Assembly (NCBI GenBank): GCA_023159155.1 | Contig: JAJNNX010000030.1 | Location: 434,001 to 498,000, forward strand | Length of the DNA: 64,000 nt | Direction: 5' to 3' | From: Ustulina deusta | Taxonomy: Eukaryota > Ascomycota > Sordariomycetes > Xylariales > Xylariaceae | Shown: in pieces, positions 1 to 14,776 of the stretch | How the letters are laid out: every line of letters starts with the position of its first letter | Position numbering within the stretch: position 1 is the stretch's first letter | The notes under the pieces: generated by a model | What the model was told of the DNA's origin: nothing | What the model saw: the letters and a program-made list of their open reading frames with translations, nothing else | The model's database searches: none | Program-made: the position numbers and the translations under genes

Positions 1-505
1 CGTTGCAGTCGGCATCGTAGTCTGCCTTGGGGGTACCACCTCGACGGGTCAATATACCTGGGTCAGATTTTGTACCTGTAACAGGAACAGCCCTACACTA
101 CCACCACCCCTTGTTCCTTGGGTCCCCGGACCTCATCCCCTGCTGCTGCTGCGCCCGAATGAGATTAGAGGTTGGGGACCATGTTCGTTTTTTGCAGAGC
201 TAGTTCCGGGGGCGTCGTGGCTATGAATCATTGCCGGGGGTGTTCTATTCGTGTGGGAGTGCAGGCTGAGGAGAGCCGTTGTTGATATCATGGACACAGC
301 TAATCCATCGACATGATTGGCAAACACCCGCAGCCTTCGCCGAATTAGCGCCCCGGTTTCCGGTGCCATTGCGACGGAGACGATGTGTGCAGCAACGATC
401 CTTTCCTGCAGTCGATTTTCATCTACCTATCGTCATCGTCCGTAGCGAACTGCGTGCACACGACACTATGCTACGGTAGTGTCGTAAAATACCGGGTATC
501 TATGG

Positions 506-528
506 AGTGTAGGTACCTACACTAGTGT
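506..528. repeat. Overlapping perfect palindromes
   Basis: Bases 506-523 form an 18-bp perfect palindrome centred on AGGTACCT. Bases 519-528 form a second perfect palindrome, ACACTAGTGT, overlapping its right end. No gene lies nearby. Confidence 0.8.
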
Positions 529-3364
529 TGGCAAGTCCGTGTTCGCACAGGCACAAATCAAACAACGCGCTCTGGAGGGAGAAAGAAGAGTGGTGACGGA
601 CCGATTGCCTAAAAAAGGCTAGACGCCGCGCCTCGAACCATTCCGGCCATGTTGGCAAATGGTGCTAGGATCTAATTAATTAAGAAACACGGACATTGTA
701 ATTGATGAATTGCGCTGCACGACAAGTCCCTCTGCATGTGATTGGCGACCATCATTGTTTCTATATGTATGTGTTGCTATAACTATGTGTTTCTATATGT
801 GTTTCTACTGTATTGGGTTGTGTACACTACCTGCGCTGCGCTACACTTCCTAAATTAGTGCTGATAGCATTATTTCACTTTTACTTACCTACTGGGTAGG
901 TATTCAGGAGAGCATTTGTCCAATGTACATGTTGTGGACCGGGCAGAGCAAAGGCCAAAGACATTCCAATGTTGTGGTGATATACCCATTTGTCTATATT
1001 CCAGCCGCCTTCAGATACCTGTGAGCCAAAGGATTCCTTCAATATCAGCCATTCACCTATACGCAGCACATACAATATAAATCTATCTACGCAAATCAAT
1101 AGGCAGTAAATAGGAGTAGGTATTGTATCTGACAGCGAGATAGTGTACGCATACTTAGGTGCTGCGTCGATCTCTTTCGGTCTCGCTTGCTGGCGCTGAG
1201 CTGATCCTCATGCTCACGAGCAGCTGAAAAATTAGGGCCGTTGGAGTCGTTCATCAGCCAATCATGGCTTCTCTCCCGCTCTTTCAGTACTTTCGGGTCT
1301 GAGCTGATATTGTAAGCCACCCAAATTTAGAGTCAGTCCCACAAATATTTGGGGATCAGTCAAGATAAACCAATCAAAGCGAACACAAAAATAGCATCGA
1401 CTAACTCGAAAAGCATCCCTATGAACTTGCGGGTCAATGAATAGGTACCTACCGCAGTGTACCTACCTACCTAGTGTATGCGTACAGAGCAGAGCAACCA
1501 CTATAATCTCACCAAAACAACTCGATATTAGTAGTGGAGGATGGCTCTTTTGTCTTGGCAGCTCGCTCCCAAACCAAACGAATTCCTCTCCACAAAACAT
1601 CATACTTCTTCTCTATACAGTGTAGTATCAAACAGCCCATATTGTCAGCTTGACAAGAGCTAGTGTATCGCGCCAGGATGTTCTAGTTTCTACTTACTGT
1701 ACACTACTGAGTATTGAAGACAATTGTCCAAGCAGAGACATCGCTATACATGGCACCACGGTTTAAATTATGATAAGTCGATCCCAAAATTAGAACTGCA
1801 ACGGTGATAGGGCTGAGCGTTCGAAGAGGCACATCACAGAAAGCGAACCGATAATTGCCGTGAAACTACCTAGCTAGTTTATTTACCTGGGTCATGTTGT
1901 GTAAGGTACTTAACTTAGCCATGAAGGATTCCCGCCACCTACCACACGCCCGGGAAGCCATCATGGCGACGACAGATCCGTTTCGCCTACTGTTCCGAGC
2001 AATGGGAAGTACCATGCTTCTCTTACATTTACCCTCAAGCACGTCCCATCATCCTCCCGAACCAACCGAGGCCATATACCTATACCTGGTCCCGTATCCT
2101 AACGGCCCGACCCCCGGGACGAAAGGGAGAAGCCATCAAGAGCTGACAGCACACTCAGTCGCTACATTGGCGCGATTGTTAACATCCGCGCCGTAGAATT
2201 CAGACACCTGTTATTAATAAACCAGATCGAAACTGCACTTGTTGGCTGTCTACCTCCCAGTCTTTGGGCTATGCCATGCTATGCATAGGCAGAGTTGCCA
2301 CAGTCTCCAAATTTAGTTGTCGGTTCCCAAAAACAGCTGCGCTTCCATCGGCAAACCCCCAATTGGGATGCTGACGCGGAGGGGAAGAGGGGCTGCCATC
2401 CCAAGAGCATGGATCCAACAAGGGATGGGTGGTGTCGACTGGTGCACAGATCAATATGCAATATTTGCCCTCAGGCCTCCCCAACTCGCGGCCGATGGAT
2501 GGCCATGCGACAATTGACTAGGTACCTATGTACTACATTTGTGTTACTGACGATCTCGCTTCTCTAAGCGCCCGCGTGGGAGCAGCATAGGCGAGATCCT
2601 CTACTTAGTAACCACTATGTTTAGACCGGCTGAGACGTATATTGGATATTGTGCATCAAACATCACTGTCCTGTCGATCGTCCGTCTCGCAAGGCGTTTC
2701 TATTTGCTGTGTCACGATGAGAAAATAGGAGGGCGAGATATCTCCATACGAGAAAACCCAAGCTCCCACGGCGCCTGAGGTATGCCGTGTTATCCAACTT
2801 ACCGGAGCTGAATCTTCGCTTCGGGGCAGTGACCCGGTCGTGTCCACCCTGCGTGATGGCGGCAGAATTACAAGCGCTCAGGCCAATCAATATCGCGCGC
2901 ACAGCCTTGCATGCCGTCGCGGGTCGCGGACGCAGGATTGCTGTGACGTTGTGTCTGCAATGCTACACTACCTAACGGCGTCGGCCTGCGAAATTCAATG
3001 TCACACGGATATGAGTTCCTCTTATGCAATATCGTACTTACCTGGTCTCGGAGTGCTTAGTGCATTGTCGGCATTGAATATCAATGTAAGACTATTTCTG
3101 GGCAGCGCACGCGACCTGACAGGAGAAGTTCGTACACGGCAAGGCATACTGAGACGTTGACTTAGACCTCCCAAAGCCTCGGGTCATAGTGTCTCACATT
3201 CCCACTCTCTATGGGCACACCCGAAACAGCGCGTTGCACCCATTGGCTCCCTCCACGCCGACATCTCGCAAAAGCTTCGGTGGAGGGTGTGTCATCAGCC
3301 GAACAAGCGGCCGGAAGCCCCTGCATGTCCAAGGTGCTACTACTACTACGTAGCATTGTTCATT

Positions 3365-3391
3365 GGGGGGGAGAGGGGGCGGGGGGAGGGG
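3365..3391 (+). other. G-quadruplex motif
   Basis: Four G runs of 7, 5, 6 and 4 bases are separated by loops of AGA, C and A. This fits the G3+N1-7 pattern on the plus strand. It lies in spacer with no neighbouring gene. Confidence 0.7.
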
Positions 3392-3986
3392 CAGTTGGAC
3401 GTTTCCCTGGTGCTCCTTGGGGTCTGAAAGTTATTCATTATCGTGAGGTTTTCCTTGATAACCGGCATTTCCATCCCAAAGCGAAACCTTCCCCGACCGA
3501 GGATCTAGGACTTCACCTTAGAGTCGTCGCCAAGGGCCAGCTAATATGAGGTAGGCTGCTCTAGGAGAACCAATAAGACACGATAACCTACGTCCGACAG
3601 AACACTACCAAACAGGAGATGCATTTATAATTTCCAAACTAAACACTTCGTGCGTCCCGTCCGGATACTATCTTAGTTTACAATACATAAACCCCCTAAC
3701 TCCTATTTTAGGATTCCCTCGATCAATCGTGACGGTAGACCTACGCTAGCTACGTACCTTACTAAATAACGCTTACGGCGCGTTTCCCAATCTCCAAATA
3801 GGCATCTATTTCATTGGATCACCACACCCCCAAGCAAGAGACTCGAATAACTGTCGACTCCAGGCATAGCCTCTGGATCATCTAACTACATCACGAGGCG
3901 GCTTGCATACGTGCTAATGGTCACCGGTAGGCGATTTCCCAACGCCGCTCACAACAATATCGACCGTGGGAAGCACATCCGACCTC

Positions 3987-4012
3987 GGGGCGCCGGGGAG
4001 GGGGGAGGGGGG
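3987..4012 (+). other. G-quadruplex motif
   Basis: G runs of 4, 4, 6 and 6 bases are separated by loops of one to four bases, on the same strand as the motif 600 bp upstream. Confidence 0.65.
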
Positions 4013-4067
4013 TTGACGTCACATGCTCGGTATGATGATCCGGTTCACGTAGACTGAGCAACGGCGG

Positions 4068-4091
4068 CAGCAGCAGCAGCAGCAGCAGCAG
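4068..4091 (+). repeat. CAG trinucleotide microsatellite
   Basis: About eight tandem CAG units. They would read as poly-alanine on the minus strand, but the surrounding frame has no other sign of coding, so I treat this as a simple repeat. Confidence 0.85.
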
Positions 4092-4395
4092 CGACTGTGT
4101 CACGTATCAGTGTTAGAAAAGAATGCCTAATACTACGTTGTTGATCGCAGTCAAGGCGCAGGTGTGGGCTATTACCGTTCTTAATTATCTGCCGCGCAAG
4201 CGTGGCGTCCAGGCGGATTGTCAGAACACGAACCTTGACATGTTTCAGATCCTTCAAGGGCTTCGGGTCCGAGTCATCTCTCTCTCCCCGCAGCATATCG
4301 TAGAGCAGGCAAACAGCCCGTCCAGGTCCGGGGTCTCTTGGAAACCAAAACATTGCCACCACACAGCTATGTCGATGATTCCGTTGGGAAGCGTT

Positions 4396-4418
4396 GGGGG
4401 GGGGGAAGGGGGGGGGGG
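4396..4418 (+). other. Long G tract (10 G, AA, 11 G)
   Basis: Two uninterrupted runs of ten and eleven G are separated by AA, enough for a G-quadruplex. This is the third G-rich block on the same strand within 1.1 kb. Confidence 0.65.
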
Positions 4419-5246
4419 CTTCAGAAAAACAAAAAAACGCTGAAGCACTCCGACTACTACAACCCCCCTCGACTGGTCTATGCATGACCTAAGAGAAGCT
4501 GGTAGGGACAGGGCCTAAATGTCTCCTCTTACCAGTTTCGATGGGACTGAGATAACATCTCGCTTCTCTCACGAAATGGAGGTACGGGACTGGAACTACT
4601 TTGCAGACTGCTAGGTGACATGATTGATCGCAAGTCTAGTTGAAATCCTTCTGGTTCTCATAGCACCGCAATCACACATGAAGCTTCCATCACAAGCATC
4701 CCGAGGAGCCTACTACTACTATCTAGTTGCGTTTTGCATGTTCTACGTCTATAACCCGACGACGAGATAACGCGGCCAGGTAGAGGAGCAGATACAGATG
4801 CATATATAATGATAGGGAGTTGATAGCTGATAAGAATGTAATGACTAGATACCAGCCCACTGTGACGGGCCACGGAGTCGTTTGCACAAGTTAGTTAGTT
4901 AGTGTGCAATACGCCGGAAGGTATTCACGGAAACAGGGCAATGACAACAAAAACGGTCTCGTGGAGGTTTTCATCACGCGTGGGTCAGCGGGAATACACA
5001 CAACGACGGAACAGAATTCTTTTCTTTTCATTATCAAATCATTCCTCATTCCATAATTCGTAATCATTCATCCCCCAACACCAGACGCGCGCCGTTGCCC
5101 AGCAAGTTTAAGTTCTAGTACAGGGAAACAAAACTCATCCATCTCATCATACCAACACCAACAGCGAAGTTCCTTCCCCCCCTCCTGTTTTCTCCAAAAA
5201 ACAACCCTTTTTTTATTTTTTATTCTTGCCTATATCTCACGCGCCA

Positions 5247-7133
<1,887 letters not shown>

Positions 7134-10044
7134 GTTTGTAGTACGAGTGTTGTTTGCACTGCCAAGCGGACAGTGACGCAGATCTGAGGGAAACAAGAGA
7201 TAAGAAGAGTTGAGTTTCCCGTCAGCCTCCTGTCGGTCAGAGAGAGTTCGTCCACTGATAAGTCAAGAGTGCTATCAGTTGTCACCAATGGCGGCAGGTT
7301 GATAAGGATAAGCGATCTATACGTCGATCGGGATCTCACGAGATAACGCACGAGGTGAACACTATTACTGCGATGCTATAGGGGATAGAGAAGAGAGGAG
7401 AGCAAACTGAAGAGTGTTCTTGGTAGCATTATACTTTATATATACCTGGAGGAAAGCATGGCGGAGAGGAGGCACGGCACGGCCAGATGCCTCGCTTACC
7501 GAACGAACTATGATAAAGATTCATTTGTCTTCCTCCTTAGTCAAGCTGCTATCACCGTCTTCGGCGAACGAGTTCAGATGACTTGACTCGGCACCTCGAA
7601 ATTCTGTCCTAAGCCAGAGAGGAGGGCGGCGAGATGCTACCCAGATCGGTCCTTCAGCTCGTCTAGTTTCAAAAAAAGTCGCGCGTACACGTGTAGGAGC
7701 ACGGCCGATTCCAGGAGGACGGAAGGTGGGAAAGCTAGACGCCACCAGGCGCTATGGAGTGAGGTGACGTTCGTGGGGGTTGATGCTGTAGGGCTTCCGG
7801 GGCTCTGGAGCCTGGCTCGACCGTGGCTTGGAACTATGCCCTTTGGGGTTAGACTGGGCGACTCGAGTGGGAGGGTTAGGATGATGAGGACCCGGATTGA
7901 GTTTGGAAGTTGGCAAGTTACCTAGGTATATTCAAGGTAAGGACTACGACCCAACGATATATTGCACTGTATAATACTACTACACACCGAGGTATTTATG
8001 TGAGACTGTGCCATAGTGAGTTGTCTTTTTGCTCTGGGTCCCGAAGGACATGGGTGCTTTACTTTAATGGGCCTATGAGTTCCATTCCTAACCCCACAAG
8101 ACCTTCACTAAACACGTCATATAAGCACGTTTTTACAGTCACTATAGAGGACTATAGTGTAGATACATGCCCGAAGAACCTAAGCTAGACTCACCGAGAT
8201 AATAATTCATTTTCTTTGGAACGGCAAAACTTCTTTTCCTTATCCTTGCTTACCAGAATTTTCATAGTGCCTACAGGGCCTCATGCCAGGGCTTTGCGGT
8301 GTACTAGTACACTAGTGTAGGATCATAATGCTAAGGGCATACCATACGTCTGTGAGGAGCTTGAAAGGCATCGTTCCATCCCACCAGCCATAGCCTGTAG
8401 GTAGGATGATATCAGGTCATGTAGAACCCGCATTCCCCAAGTTTCCTCAAACAATTGCATTGTGGTATTTCAGTAACCACTCTCGATATGATGTACATCA
8501 TACTACACTAGACCTGCATAAGCGTACCTTGACGGATTTCCTAGTCTGCAGATCTGCAGACATTTAAGCTCGCGGCAGAATTTGCAGGTATAGGCGGGTC
8601 CGACAAAAACACCACAGAGCGGGCTGTCCATCAGTTTTGCTTTAGGTATCGTTATTCTGCTCGTGTGTGGTGGACTGACGGCAGATTTCCTGATGTCGAG
8701 TACCGTCGGTGACCACATAGCTACAGTCGCGACACACCGAGATGTAAGACAGCCGCACCGAAAAAGACCCCCATTGTCCAGAAGAAGCAGTTGAAACCCC
8801 CACGTGATAGACCGCCATCATGACCATCAGACTTCAAAATCTCTGTTTCAAACAGTAATTTGTAATAGGGGACTGAAAGACTCATACAGCCTCCTCTCCC
8901 TCGGTTGCCTCGGTTTACATGTAGGATCGCAGGGCTAGATGTAGCGGAAGGGATCCAAGATCTGTAGGTCGCGTGGTCTCATCACATTAGGTAGGTATAC
9001 TACACCACCTCAAATGACCCGCGCAACAAAAGCGCGATATTTCTGTTGGCCTCCCACGGTCGAGGCACGGAGCGCCCGCCACTGACTGCGTGGCATTTGG
9101 AAAGGACGGGAGGCAGTTAAAAAAATTCAGCCACAGGCAAAATATACGTTGTAGTGCATAAAGTATCGCAGGCCGGGGGAAGAATGGCGTCCCAGACGTT
9201 CGCAAAGGGTCTATTCTTGAAGCTGATTTGCCCAGATGTCAGCTACCATCAGCCAATCTACGCTCTTCGTTGGGTGGCCGACAGACCAATCCAAAGCCTG
9301 CCGTCTTTTCCAGTGTTACTGGATTTGAATACCTAATATCCCACCGGAGATATTAAACATGCTAGATATGGATGCTTGCATGCGCAGCACCTACTGCATG
9401 GGCATAAGATGGTGGAGAGGAGGCACGGCGGCGTTCGCCGATGCATGGGAAAGGTTCCGAATAGGTACCTCCTGCAACAAGGTGGCTCCGTAACTAGCGT
9501 ACCGGTCAGGCCGGAGCCAGGGGCTAAAAAGACATGCAGCTCTAGTGTAAAGTGCTTACCAGGCATCTTCTGCAGGCAGGTACGGTAAGTAGCCCCCCCT
9601 CTAATGAAACCATCCTTAGAGGTCTCCCGTGTTAGAACCTACAGCTCCGGCAGCGGCGCAAAAGTGTAGGAGGCCGACTTCGCCCTGTCTTCGTCAACCA
9701 CGCCATATTGCAATTTCATGCTCATCATCGTATTCATAATGCCTTCCCTACAGGCCTGTAGCGTAGGTACTCGGGAATGTCAATATACGGATAAGAGGAA
9801 GACTAACATCCCCCCTCCCCCGGGGATAGCGAGCGGCCTTGACGTGTACACAATTTGGTTCATGCTCTCCTAATTATAAGCCTCTACTAACTACCAGGTA
9901 GACACGTCTTAGGCCTCGGATCATCACCATCGAGAGAAGACAAGACGATGGGCCCAACAGTAAATCCCGAGAAACGCCTCATACGCCATGCTATATGCAT
10001 CGTTGCGAAGAACATATTCGTGTTGCCCACATTCCGCCGAGTTT
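7134..10044. other. Spacer between gdhA promoter and the pol delta 3' end
   Basis: The first few hundred bases form the gdhA leader and promoter. The remainder has only short overlapping frames, a TACTACACTAG-type motif near 8501 and one AGGTACCT at 9463. I see no gene. Confidence 0.5.
7434..7442 (-). promoter_or_regulatory. TATA-like box upstream of gdhA
   Basis: Minus-strand TATATAAAG, about 300 bp upstream of the gdhA ATG at 7133. The position is plausible for a long leader or a leader intron. It is assigned from sequence and position only. Confidence 0.4.
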
Positions 10045-13000
10045 TTACCACAAGATCGACTGGTCAAAGTCGAATCTCTTAAGCTCCTTACCCGCATCTT
10101 CAACGTCCTTCTTGGCCTTCATGCGCATATAAAAGATGGGACAATCTTTGCTGCTGCAAATTACCTCGCAGTGCATACTGCCTTGACACCGTTGACATTG
10201 CGTCCAGAGTCGCCCGAACCGAACCTCGAGATCCGATACCTTGTCTAGCGTCTTCTTGTAGAGTTCGCCCACCCGCGGCGCGCAGTTCGAGCAGACCGCA
10301 CCTGCACTCTCCTCCTTGCCAACTAGAGGCTTCTTGCATCCCATACACGTCATGGTTCTCTTCGTGAACTTCATGAGACCACCGACTGTTGGTGCCGCTA
10401 CCGAGATGGCACGCGTGTGCGCACCTGCGAGCAGCGACTTGGCCTTGACCTCGCCGTCAATGGTATCGAAAATGCGACCGAGAGGTTTGGCGAGCTGATT
10501 ATCTAGGTAATATCTCGTATCAATGGGGATGTTGTTCTCGAGGACGTAGATAGGATCTTCAGAGTTCTCGAAGTTTCTGGATCCGCTGGTGCCCTTAATC
10601 ATGACGTAGGCCACACGGTCACCCAAGCCAGGTGCAGAACCCGGGTCACGTTTCCTCATGCGCACAGCTAGCTCGACATGAGCTTGTTTGGCATCGTAGG
10701 TTTCTTTGGTTAGAGCTTTCGTGATCACCAATTTTGACATGTCGATCTTGTTCTGCAACAGTTCTGAAATTATATTTTTGACGTATCTAAAGCAGCTGGT
10801 TAGCACCTTGATTAATGAATCACAGGGTGAGAGATTAGTCTTACTCTTGGGCCCCTGGCACGTCTCGATCAATCAAGATCATACGAAGCACTTTCTCGAT
10901 AACAGTCTGCACGAGCAAGCAGTTATCTCGTCGGACCGTCTCAATACCCTTGGTGTCCATTTTGTCGTACTTCTCCGGCCTCGTCCAGTAAAGGCCAGCA
11001 TAACGCTTCTTGTTGATCAGTAAATATGGGAAATAGACCTTCTCGAACTCAAGTTTGATCGGCTTGGTGAATTTGGATGATACGAAATTTGCCGCCTCTT
11101 CTCCGAGTTTCATGGCCTCAGCTAGATCCTCTGTTCCAAATTTGACCATGACGGAATCCGTGTCACCATAGATGACTTGAGCATTGTGAGAATAGCCATT
11201 GGCGATATTGTAGCGCTTCTCGACTTCATGTTTGGTCTTCTCGATCATTTGACGGCCATAGCTCGTCGTGCTACTGGCAATCTCAAGACAGGGGAGCTTG
11301 CCAGTTGTCGCTCCAGTCAAACCGTAGACACTGTTGGCGCTGATTTTCAAGGCGAGTTGCCGACCATTCAGCACAGCCTTTTTGAAAGGGTCTGTTTCTA
11401 CTGCAAGCTCCCGCTTGGCCTGCTTTCTGGCTGTCAATAATTCTTCTAGAATCTGAGCGAGTAGGCCTTTTCGCTGTTTTACCGTGACGAACATGTCGCC
11501 ATTTGGGGTTACAATGTAGTCTTCGTCCTTCTTAAGACCAAACTTTTCAACTGCTGGTTTCTTGATGAGGGTAGTGTAACAAAGATTGTGAGCTTGCATG
11601 ATACTAGGGTATAGTGAAGCAAAATCGAGGGTAGCAATCGGAACATCATAGTATCCACGGGTAGGCTCAATAACCGTAGCTCCTTCGTACTGGTCATCCG
11701 TCCCTTCTGCTCTCATGTTTGGAACAACAAGCTTTTGTTCTAGAGCTTTTCGGAAGAGTTGACTCATGAACTTGATCTGTTGTCCACGGGATAGGAGGAA
11801 ATTGAAAGGAACACCTGTAACTCTGGCCATTTCCGTATAGTTGGCCAAACACGAAAGCTTATCCATGAGCCTTTGCGGTAAGTAGGCATCCTTCAAGCAG
11901 TAGAGTGCTAAACGACGTCTTGATTCCGGTGTTCCGTTGAATAGTTCTGTGATCATAGTATAATGGACATCCTCCTTCTGCTCTCCTAGGAAATGAGCGC
12001 AGACCGAGTTCAATGTGTAACTGCGGAGTTGGTGATCACGCTGAATCAACTGCAATAAGTCCAGCTGTAGTCGGCCGTTGGTATTTGTAGTTTTGGTGTC
12101 TCGATTGCCCATCTGCTTGCTGGAGAGATTTGTGTCTTTATGAGCCGATTTCAGGTTGGAGAGTCGAGTCCAGTATTCGAATCCATTGACTTCTAAATGC
12201 TTTGCGCGGTCAAGGAGATAAGGAAAGTCAAAGTTGGCAATATTGTAGCCAGTAATTAGGTCGGGATCGACCTTGTCAAGGAATTGCTTCCAGCTCTTCA
12301 GCATATCACGCTCGTCATCAAAGTCCAGAATTTGAGTTGCCACAATCGGGCTTGTAGTGTCGAGACAGAACACATTTCGAATAAAGGGCTTTTTCTCTCC
12401 ATATCGGGTGACGACATTTGCAATCTGAATGACGGGATCTTGGTTTGCCTCAGGAAAGATCCCTTTCCGACCGGCGCATTCGATATCGAACGAAAGGATA
12501 CGCAGGGGAGCCATCTTAGACCATTCACCTTTGGGTTCATGTGAAATTAGATCAAGGTAGCTAATTTCTGCTTCAATCTGGCAAGTCGACTGTCGGTGGG
12601 TTTCGGGGAGGAGTTGGTATTTTTTCGCAGGTGCTTCCACCCATGACATACCGGGGATCTGGTCTAATTAGCAGGCAACTCTAAGCTTCCGAAAAGAACT
12701 CATACCTTGCAGTCAACCATGAACCTCAAGACGTATTGAAGATTATCAAACGTCATAATGCCACCTTCGGCCTTTTTCCATAAACCCTTCCAGTTGGCTT
12801 CTCCAGACTCGATAAGACCTCGGACCTTTCCAAGGAATCTGGGATCGGTTAGAATGACCTTAATGTACGGACTCTGTATGTTTCCCTGAAAGCCGTAGAT
12901 ATTTTCTCTCAGTACGACCTGGCAGGAGTGGATAGCGGGCTGGGTTTGGGGTATTTTTGAGTCGAGGTAGGCTGTGAAGGGCTCGCAGTCCTTAGGCGTA

Positions 13001-13464
13001 AAGGATACGGGGGCAGCGATGTAAAAGTAGTGCTTGAAGTCGGTGACGTGCAGCATCACCGAGTGGCCATTCTCCGTGACGCCGAACAGCTTCACTGCGC
13101 GTCGGCCGCCATGGAGAAAGCCCTCTTCGGCTTCGATCTGCTGGAAGGTGAGGCTATCACGGCCGGGGTCGAAATCAACTACAGGCGGACGTTCCCAGGC
13201 TTGGTCCTTCTCTGCGTTGGTTTGCTTGAGCTCGGCAATGTCCTGGCTGAGCTTCTCGAGAACTTCTGACTCGAAGACGCTCTTCGGTTGGCTCGATCCC
13301 AGCTTTGAGGCGGGGCCGTGCTGTGAGCTATTGAGGCGCGACGCGGGCGAGGAAGTCAATGGTTCCAATCGAGCTCGTTTTGTCCGTGAGGGTGTGGAGG
13401 GGATGTTGCGGCGGTGGGATGCATCGCCAAGGGCACGCTTCTGGGGGAGAATGGCTGTCGCCAT
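10045..13464 (-). CDS. POL3: DNA polymerase delta catalytic subunit
   Basis: Replicative B-family polymerase for lagging-strand and repair synthesis in the nucleus. Three exons, 12706-13464, 10845-12658 and 10045-10786, give 3315 nt (1104 residues), the expected size. The N-terminus is basic and Ser/Pro-rich. The 3'-5' exonuclease motifs are present: [10 protein letters not shown] (ExoI), [12 protein letters not shown] (ExoII) and [12 protein letters not shown] (ExoIII). The polymerase motifs are [16 protein letters not shown] (A), KISANSVYG (B) and [12 protein letters not shown] (C). The C-terminus has both cysteine clusters, CMGCKKP...CSNC (CysA) and [11 protein letters not shown]...CSSKDC (CysB, the iron-sulphur site needed for accessory-subunit binding). 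All catalytic residues look intact. The first junction joins VDCK to IPGMSW; the second joins VPGAQ to [11 protein letters not shown]. Confidence 0.97.
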
Positions 13465-14776
13465 GGCTGCTACCTATATGTGGTGGTATCTGGCCGATGG
13501 CGAGGATCTGTTGAGATTATTCACCTGTGCCTTGAAGTTGTGGTGTGCACAGTTATGTATCACAAAAACTGGATTGCAGGTGGATGAAGGACTGGGCAAG
13601 GTCCCTCCTTACCTTGGTAGTTTGTGTCCAGATAAAGTGGTTTTGCAAGAGTCGCGTCAACGCGCTTGGTTTATGCGTAAGCCAGGGTGCACGTTTTGGT
13701 GGCCAATTAAGAACGGCGCGTCATGATGGTTGGGATCCACCTCGTGTGCAATTGCCCCGCCTCCCGCCTCCCGCCTCCCACCTTCGCCTCAAATACCGGT
13801 ACCTCTACACCCTTGAAATACATACCTATACCTACGATAATACACTACGCGATGGCAGTACTGTGTTATGAATGCGGTAATCGCAACGTGCAAACCTGTA
13901 AAGTATCAAATGGGTGTCTCCATATCTTCAGTATGTCTTCCGCCAAAACTATCTCGGCAGTAAAAGCAAATGAAATATACGTAGCATGCCATAAATCATA
14001 CTGTTTTGTTCTTGTCGTTGTTCAGCTAGGACAACGCTACCGTTGTATCTCTGGCATTGATTAAAACTCAGGGTCTGGTGCACTTCACAACATAAATGCA
14101 GTATAAATTCATCAATTCATAGAGAAAGATATGAATTTGACTATCAGAAAATTTAATTAACCTAAGATATATTTTCTCTACCGCGGAAACATAATATTTC
14201 ATCCATTACATCCTTTGTTTTGCAGCTAATAGTATTCACAGGCACAGGTTCCTTTTACAAGGAGAGAGCTACTAAAATAGATCAAGGCGTTAAGTATTAC
14301 GGACATCACGTTAGGTCTATAGAGCCACCGCTGTGCTTGCTGAGCTATCATAAGCTATAAAATATAAGTGCTAAGTTTTATAAGAAGATTTTGTATAGCT
14401 TTATAAAGCTTTTAGTAACCTAAAAGCTAGCTTTTTATAAGTTTAAAACAAAGAAGAAGAAAAAGCAAGATTTCTGTTTAAACTTTGGTACATCTTGTAT
14501 GCGAAAAGGGATTATAAGAGAACTCGGCGATCAAACACGGCTTAACTCATATTTTTTTGAAAATTGAATGGAGAAATATCCGTGGCCTCGTTAGGTTGTA
14601 TATAGAGTAGCTACGGCCTGTAGAGCCCCTAAATCGAAGGGGCCTCTAGTATTGTTGTCTTCTGTGCGTTTTCTTTACCTGAATCATGTGTTCCAAACTC
14701 AGCCCCTGGCAGAGTCTTTATCAATCTCCGAACTAACCCATTATAGTCAGTTCGGTGGCTACCCTGTATCTGACAT
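13465..14776. other. Spacer, becoming AT-rich
   Basis: The first part is the pol delta promoter. From about 14050 the sequence is AT-rich and low in complexity, with many TTTATAAG/AAAGCT-like words and no convincing reading frame. It resembles decayed repeat sequence, but no element could be named. Confidence 0.45.

Larger units (their letters stand above)
1..5246. other. Gene-free spacer
   Basis: No reading frame here has the features of a real gene: all are short, overlap on both strands and carry no recognisable motif. It holds overlapping palindromes near 506-528, several copies of AGGTACCT, G-tract clusters at 3365-4418 and a CAG repeat at 4068-4091. The last part, about 5000-5246, is the probable 3' untranslated and terminator region of the minus-strand glutamate dehydrogenase gene. 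Confidence 0.6.

Noticed and set aside
4045..4485. A 146-codon minus-strand frame with poly-alanine
   Set aside because: The poly-alanine is just the CAG repeat, and the proline runs come from the G tracts.
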